NCBI RefSeq assembly: GCF_000372725.1
Contig: NW_005201202.1
Location: forward strand, 281,091 to 345,090
Reading direction: 5' to 3'
Source of the DNA: Emiliania huxleyi CCMP1516
Taxonomy: Eukaryota > Haptophyta > Isochrysidales > Noelaerhabdaceae
Length of the DNA stretch: 64,000 nt
Below the pieces are notes generated by a model. That model saw only the letters and a list, made by a program, of their open reading frames with translations, was not told where the DNA came from and did no database searches. Each line of letters starts with the position of its first letter. Position 1 is the stretch's first letter. Below are positions 61,601 through 64,000 of this stretch, piece after piece. The translations under genes and the position numbers were made by a program.

Positions 61601-62077
61601 GGCGCCCTCCTGCAGCCGCTCGCGCAGCCAGCGGACGGACGGCTTGAACTGCCAGTTCTCGAGCACCAGCCACACGGGCGCACGCGGCCCGAGCTCGGCG
61701 ATCGTGTCGAGGATGCGGCGGGCCGCTTCGATCGATGGCGCAGCCGGCTTCTCCGAGAGCACGTGCTTGCCGGCGCGGAGCGCCGCCTCGACCGCTGCCG
61801 GCATCAGCGGGATCGGCAGCACGAGCAGCACAGCGTCCACGTCCGCATCTGCAAAGAGCTGCTCCATCTTGGCGAAGCGGCGCACCTCCCGCTCGGGGTC
61901 GGCGGCGTGGATCTTGGCCTCAGCTCGCGCCATGGACTTGCGCGTGCGCGAGCACACGGCAGTGAGGCGCACGCCGACCCGCTGCTCGAGCGCGAGCAGC
62001 GCCGGCACGTGCGCCCGCAGTGCAAACCACGAGCAGCCGACCAGGCCGAGCTTGAGCCGCGGTGGCTCCCACGCCAT
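58671..62077 (-). CDS. Gfo/Idh/MocA dehydrogenase fused to FAD-linked (sugar-lactone-type) oxidase
   Basis: Eight exons: 62077-61031, 60681-60544, 60466-60356, 60230-59933, 59737-59649, about 59490-59415, 59347-59246, 59165-58671. The first 400 residues are a Gfo/Idh/MocA enzyme: KLGLVGCSWFALRAHVPALL (NAD(P) site), DADVDAVLLVLPIPLMPAAV, AGKHVLSEKPAAPSIEAARR (catalytic EKP), GAWLVDAGVHWARLL. Without a stop this continues into an FAD/PCMH domain: LLPCATAAEVGGALALAASL, GAAHSWSGSYAAAGG, MRRVLCIDAARRRVTVEPG, SWPMLLEQTVGGATLG, GTLADAVVAL, and a C-terminus like aldonolactone oxidases (WVSLEYALPRAALAELVATL). The two halves could act in series on a sugar. A poly-Ser run and a (GGEA)n run are in-frame repeats. 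The exon 6 acceptor is uncertain. Confidence 0.85.
59166..59245 (-). mobile_element. Introner-like 80-bp intron, family A
   Basis: Direct repeat AGGCCTRCC(GCC)ACC at both ends; GC donor, CACAG acceptor. After the repeat the intron reads CTAGATGCGGAGC (minus strand). Confidence 0.8.
59348..59414 (-). mobile_element. Introner-like 67-bp intron with about 30-bp flanking repeat
   Basis: ATCACGCTCGMGTGCGAGCC and adjoining bases occur at both splice sites, so nearly half of the intron is duplicated exon sequence. GT donor. Confidence 0.85.
60231..60355 (-). mobile_element. Introner-like 125-bp intron with TAGCCGAGAGA array
   Basis: Flanked by AGGCGCKCCCC. GC donor, GTAG acceptor. Plus-strand units are AGCCGAGAG(A/G)T. 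Confidence 0.88.
60467..60543 (-). mobile_element. Introner-like 77-bp intron with CATATCTCCC array
   Basis: GCCGCCCACCGAGGTGAG is present at both ends; splicing GAG|GTGAG...GAG|GTGAG keeps the Gfo-to-FAD linker in frame. The interior is five 10-bp units. Confidence 0.9.
60690..60862 (-). repeat. GGCGTGTCGT / GGACGTGTCG intronic array
   Basis: About 17 units of 10 bp in the 349-bp first intron (60682-61030) of the fusion gene. GGTTCCGAGAAGGTTCCGAG at 60936-60955 lies in the same intron. Confidence 0.88.
61237..61290 (-). repeat. GGA microsatellite encoding poly-Ser
   Basis: An uninterrupted (GGA)n run inside exon 1 of the fusion gene gives about 17 Ser residues in a surface loop of the Gfo/Idh/MocA domain. 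Confidence 0.93.
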
Positions 62078-62667
62078 CGGTCAACACTGATACGGCCTCT
62101 CCCACGCTCTCGGGGGAACTCTGTGGGCAGATGACGAGCGCAGCTAGCCGATAGGCGTCCCGCGCGTGAACGTGTTTTCTTCTTCTGGCGAGTGATCTGT
62201 GATCTGCACACGTTCTCGTTGGTGCGCCAGTTCTGTGGGAGGGAGTTTTCTGGCAAAACTAGTTTTTCTCAGCCGTCGGCAACGATTTTTTTTCGTGCCA
62301 CTCTCGGGCTTTTAGAATTCTTCTGCCTTGGAAAAGTCTTCCTCTCGTTCTCCCCGACCCCCATGAGGATGAGCCATGTTTGGCTGAAAGCTAGTGTGTG
62401 TTTGATGATTGATGTACTCACCTATGGTCCTCTCGGTGGAGGCCGAGACGGGTGCGCATGTGTCCTCGAGACGGGTGTCTCAGAAGTCAGAACGCAAAAC
62501 AAGTAAGGTCTAAGCGCGTGAGGGGCGACACGAGAAGCGGAGGGCGCAGGCGGAAGTGGCAACACCCGCCGCCCCTAACTCCACGCAGAGCATGCGCGAC
62601 GTATGTGGCCCCGCTCTCCTCCGCCCCGCGGGGCGGAGCGCTATTCGCCGCGTGCGGGCGCCGGCTC
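62078..62667. other. Intergenic
   Basis: AT-richer, with TTTTTTTTCG (62286-62295) and TTAGAATTCTTCTG (62312-62325) upstream of the leftward fusion gene. No gene supported. Confidence 0.45.
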
Positions 62668-63655
62668 ACTCCCACTCGGTCGTGGCGGGCGGCTTGGAGG
62701 TGATGTCGAGCGCGATGCGCGCGATGCCCGGCACCTCGGCCAGGATGCGCCGCTGCAGCTCGACGAGCATCTCGAGAGGGAGGTCGCGGCCGGGCAGCGC
62801 GGGCTTGCCCGTCATGAAGTCGCGGGTGATGAAGGCGCGGATGCCGATCGAGCGCGCTCCCTCCACGCCGAAGCCGACCGGGAAGAGCACCACCGGCACC
62901 TGGGCGAGCGAGCGGAGCAGGTTGTACTTGGTCAGCGTCTGCGTGACGATGTGGTCCGCCGCGCGGAGCTGGTCGAGCGCGTCGCGCGTGAGGGTCGTCG
63001 GCGTGATGGCCTTTGGCGCCGCGGCGATCTTCTCGCCCAGCACGTAGACGATCCGGTTCACGTCGTGCAGATGGCACGGGATCTCTTGCGCCAGCGTGAA
63101 GAGCGCCTCCCACTGCTCGTCGGGCGGAGCGTCGGAAGAGAGCGCGGCAAGGTACGAGTACGAGCGGCCGTCGCCCTGCGCGTGGAAAGGGGAGGGAGCG
63201 CCGAGCGGTGAGCGCCTCCGCCGCGTGCATCCACACCACGCGGCACGCGGGGGAGGAGGGCATGGGGGCACGGCCTCGGGCGGAACACAACTCTCCTCCG
63301 GGGCGGTCGGACGTAAACTGCCACTGGGTTCGCGTCGTCACGGGCGGGGCGGGTGTACAGAGTGTGCGAATCTGGTGTGCCGCTGTGCGCGCGCCTGGAC
63401 GCCGACCGTGCGGACGGGCAGCAGCGCCGAAGTGAGGCGCAGCTCGGGGTGGCGGGCACACTCGGCAGCGAGGGCGGCCGAGGAGCGGTCGTACTCCTCG
63501 GTGAGGTACGGCTCGGTCGCGCAGAGCGTGCGGATGGCGAGGCCGGGCCCGGGGAAGGGCTGCCTCCAGACGAGCGGCGCCGGCAGCCCGAGCTCGATCC
63601 CGAGCTCGCGCACCTCGTCCTTGTGGTAGTCCTTGAGCGGCTCGATGATGCGCCC
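62668..63655 (-). CDS. GMP synthase (glutamine-hydrolysing), C-terminal part
   Basis: Two exons are clear: 63655-63395 and 63175-62668, with an intron of 219 bp (GC donor, CGCAG acceptor). They encode [20 protein letters not shown], the family's [22 protein letters not shown] joined to [14 protein letters not shown], then [38 protein letters not shown] and the terminal [10 protein letters not shown]. The enzyme converts XMP to GMP in purine synthesis. The dimerisation-domain insert and wording match the animal/protist type rather than the shorter bacterial type. The glutaminase and ATP-pyrophosphatase parts should lie to the right, beyond 64000. Confidence 0.93.
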
Positions 63656-64000
63656 CTGCGGGACGAAGAAGGGGTCCGAGAAGGGGTCCGAGAAGGGTCG
63701 GGAGAGAAGGGTCGGGGAAAGGGTCGGAGTCCAACGCGGCTGGCTTGGGAGCCGGTGGAAGAGGGGCCGGGGGGTTGGGCTGGCGCGTGGGGCGTGGACT
63801 TGGCGGGTAAGAAACAAGGTGGAGAGAAAGGGCCGGAAAAAGAAGGGGAAAAAAAAGAGGGGGAAGGGAGGGGGGCCCGGTCCCCGCAGGTCGCCGAACA
63901 AACCTGCGTGTCGATGGGGGCGCGGCCTTGATACCCTTCCCGTTGGAAGAAAACCCAGGGGTGGAAGCCCGGACTCGAACAAGGTCCGGGCCCCCACACG
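63656..64000 (-). other. GMP synthase intron reaching the window edge
   Basis: No frame here matches the GMP synthase sequence expected just before GRIIEPL, so the segment is probably intron. It starts (from the acceptor side) with CCTTCTCGGACCC units (plus strand 63666-63700), then a purine-rich tract (63780-63880). Confidence 0.6.

Noticed and set aside
60408-62090. 560-aa rightward ORF
   Set aside because: Antisense to the fusion gene, whose minus-strand frames carry clear Gfo/Idh/MocA and FAD motifs.
63958-64000. tRNA-like T-arm (TTCGAGTCC on the minus strand)
   Set aside because: No five-base T-stem pairs correctly, and the other arms would lie outside the window.

Overview
This is a window of nuclear DNA from a GC-rich, intron-bearing eukaryote, most likely a photosynthetic protist such as a haptophyte or pelagophyte. 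That placement is an inference: there is no rRNA or organelle marker here. The reasons are a high GC content, eukaryote-only gene families (PNO1, THUMPD3, a synaptojanin-type phosphatase, an ITFG1/TIP homologue, SLC44, RhoGEF, animal-type GMP synthase), short introns with many non-GT donors, abundant minisatellites, two hAT-type MITEs and a possible plastid-targeted protein.

Layout, left to right. 0-3.4 kb: the first codons of a leftward gene, then a repeat-rich stretch with a long 20-bp minisatellite. 3.4-4.2 kb: a GRAM/WBP2-like gene. 4.4-5.5 kb: two adjacent MITEs with perfect 8-bp target duplications. 6.4-10.2 kb: a CPA2-type cation/H+ antiporter of about 13 exons. 11-16 kb: a MYND finger exon and an unrecognised seven-exon membrane-protein gene (leftward). 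16-24.4 kb, all leftward: a secreted BPI/TULIP-like protein, a truncated saccharopine-dehydrogenase-like gene, an aldehyde dehydrogenase and an acylated RhoGEF. 24.8-28.8 kb: a possible plastid protein, a beta-rich protein and PNO1, the last two divergently arranged. 31-38.3 kb: a coiled-coil protein, a myristoylated repeat protein, a choline-transporter-like protein with a proline-rich loop and a sulfotransferase-like P-loop protein. 38.7-45.3 kb: THUMPD3-like tRNA methyltransferase and a complete SAC + 5-phosphatase gene. 45.3-48 kb: repeats. 48-56.7 kb: an FkbM-like fragment, the TIP homologue and an EF-hand membrane protein. 57-58.2 kb: a U-box remnant and an isolated 3' exon. 58.7-62.1 kb: a Gfo/Idh/MocA-FAD oxidase fusion. 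62.7-64 kb: the C-terminal part of GMP synthase.

The genes do not form one pathway; they are housekeeping, signalling, transport and metabolic genes. The strongest signal is in the introns. Nearly all that could be placed by reading frame lie between direct repeats of about 8-28 bp that overlap both splice sites. The acceptor is AG|G and the donor is G plus whatever base the repeat supplies: mostly GC, also GT, once GA. This is the target-site-duplication signature of introner-type transposable introns. Several introns also share sequence families or carry related minisatellites. About half of the genes are rich in such introns and the rest have none. Exon joins were checked by reading frame: the ALDH, THUMPD3, synaptojanin-like, WBP2-like and 24.8-kb genes all give totals divisible by three.
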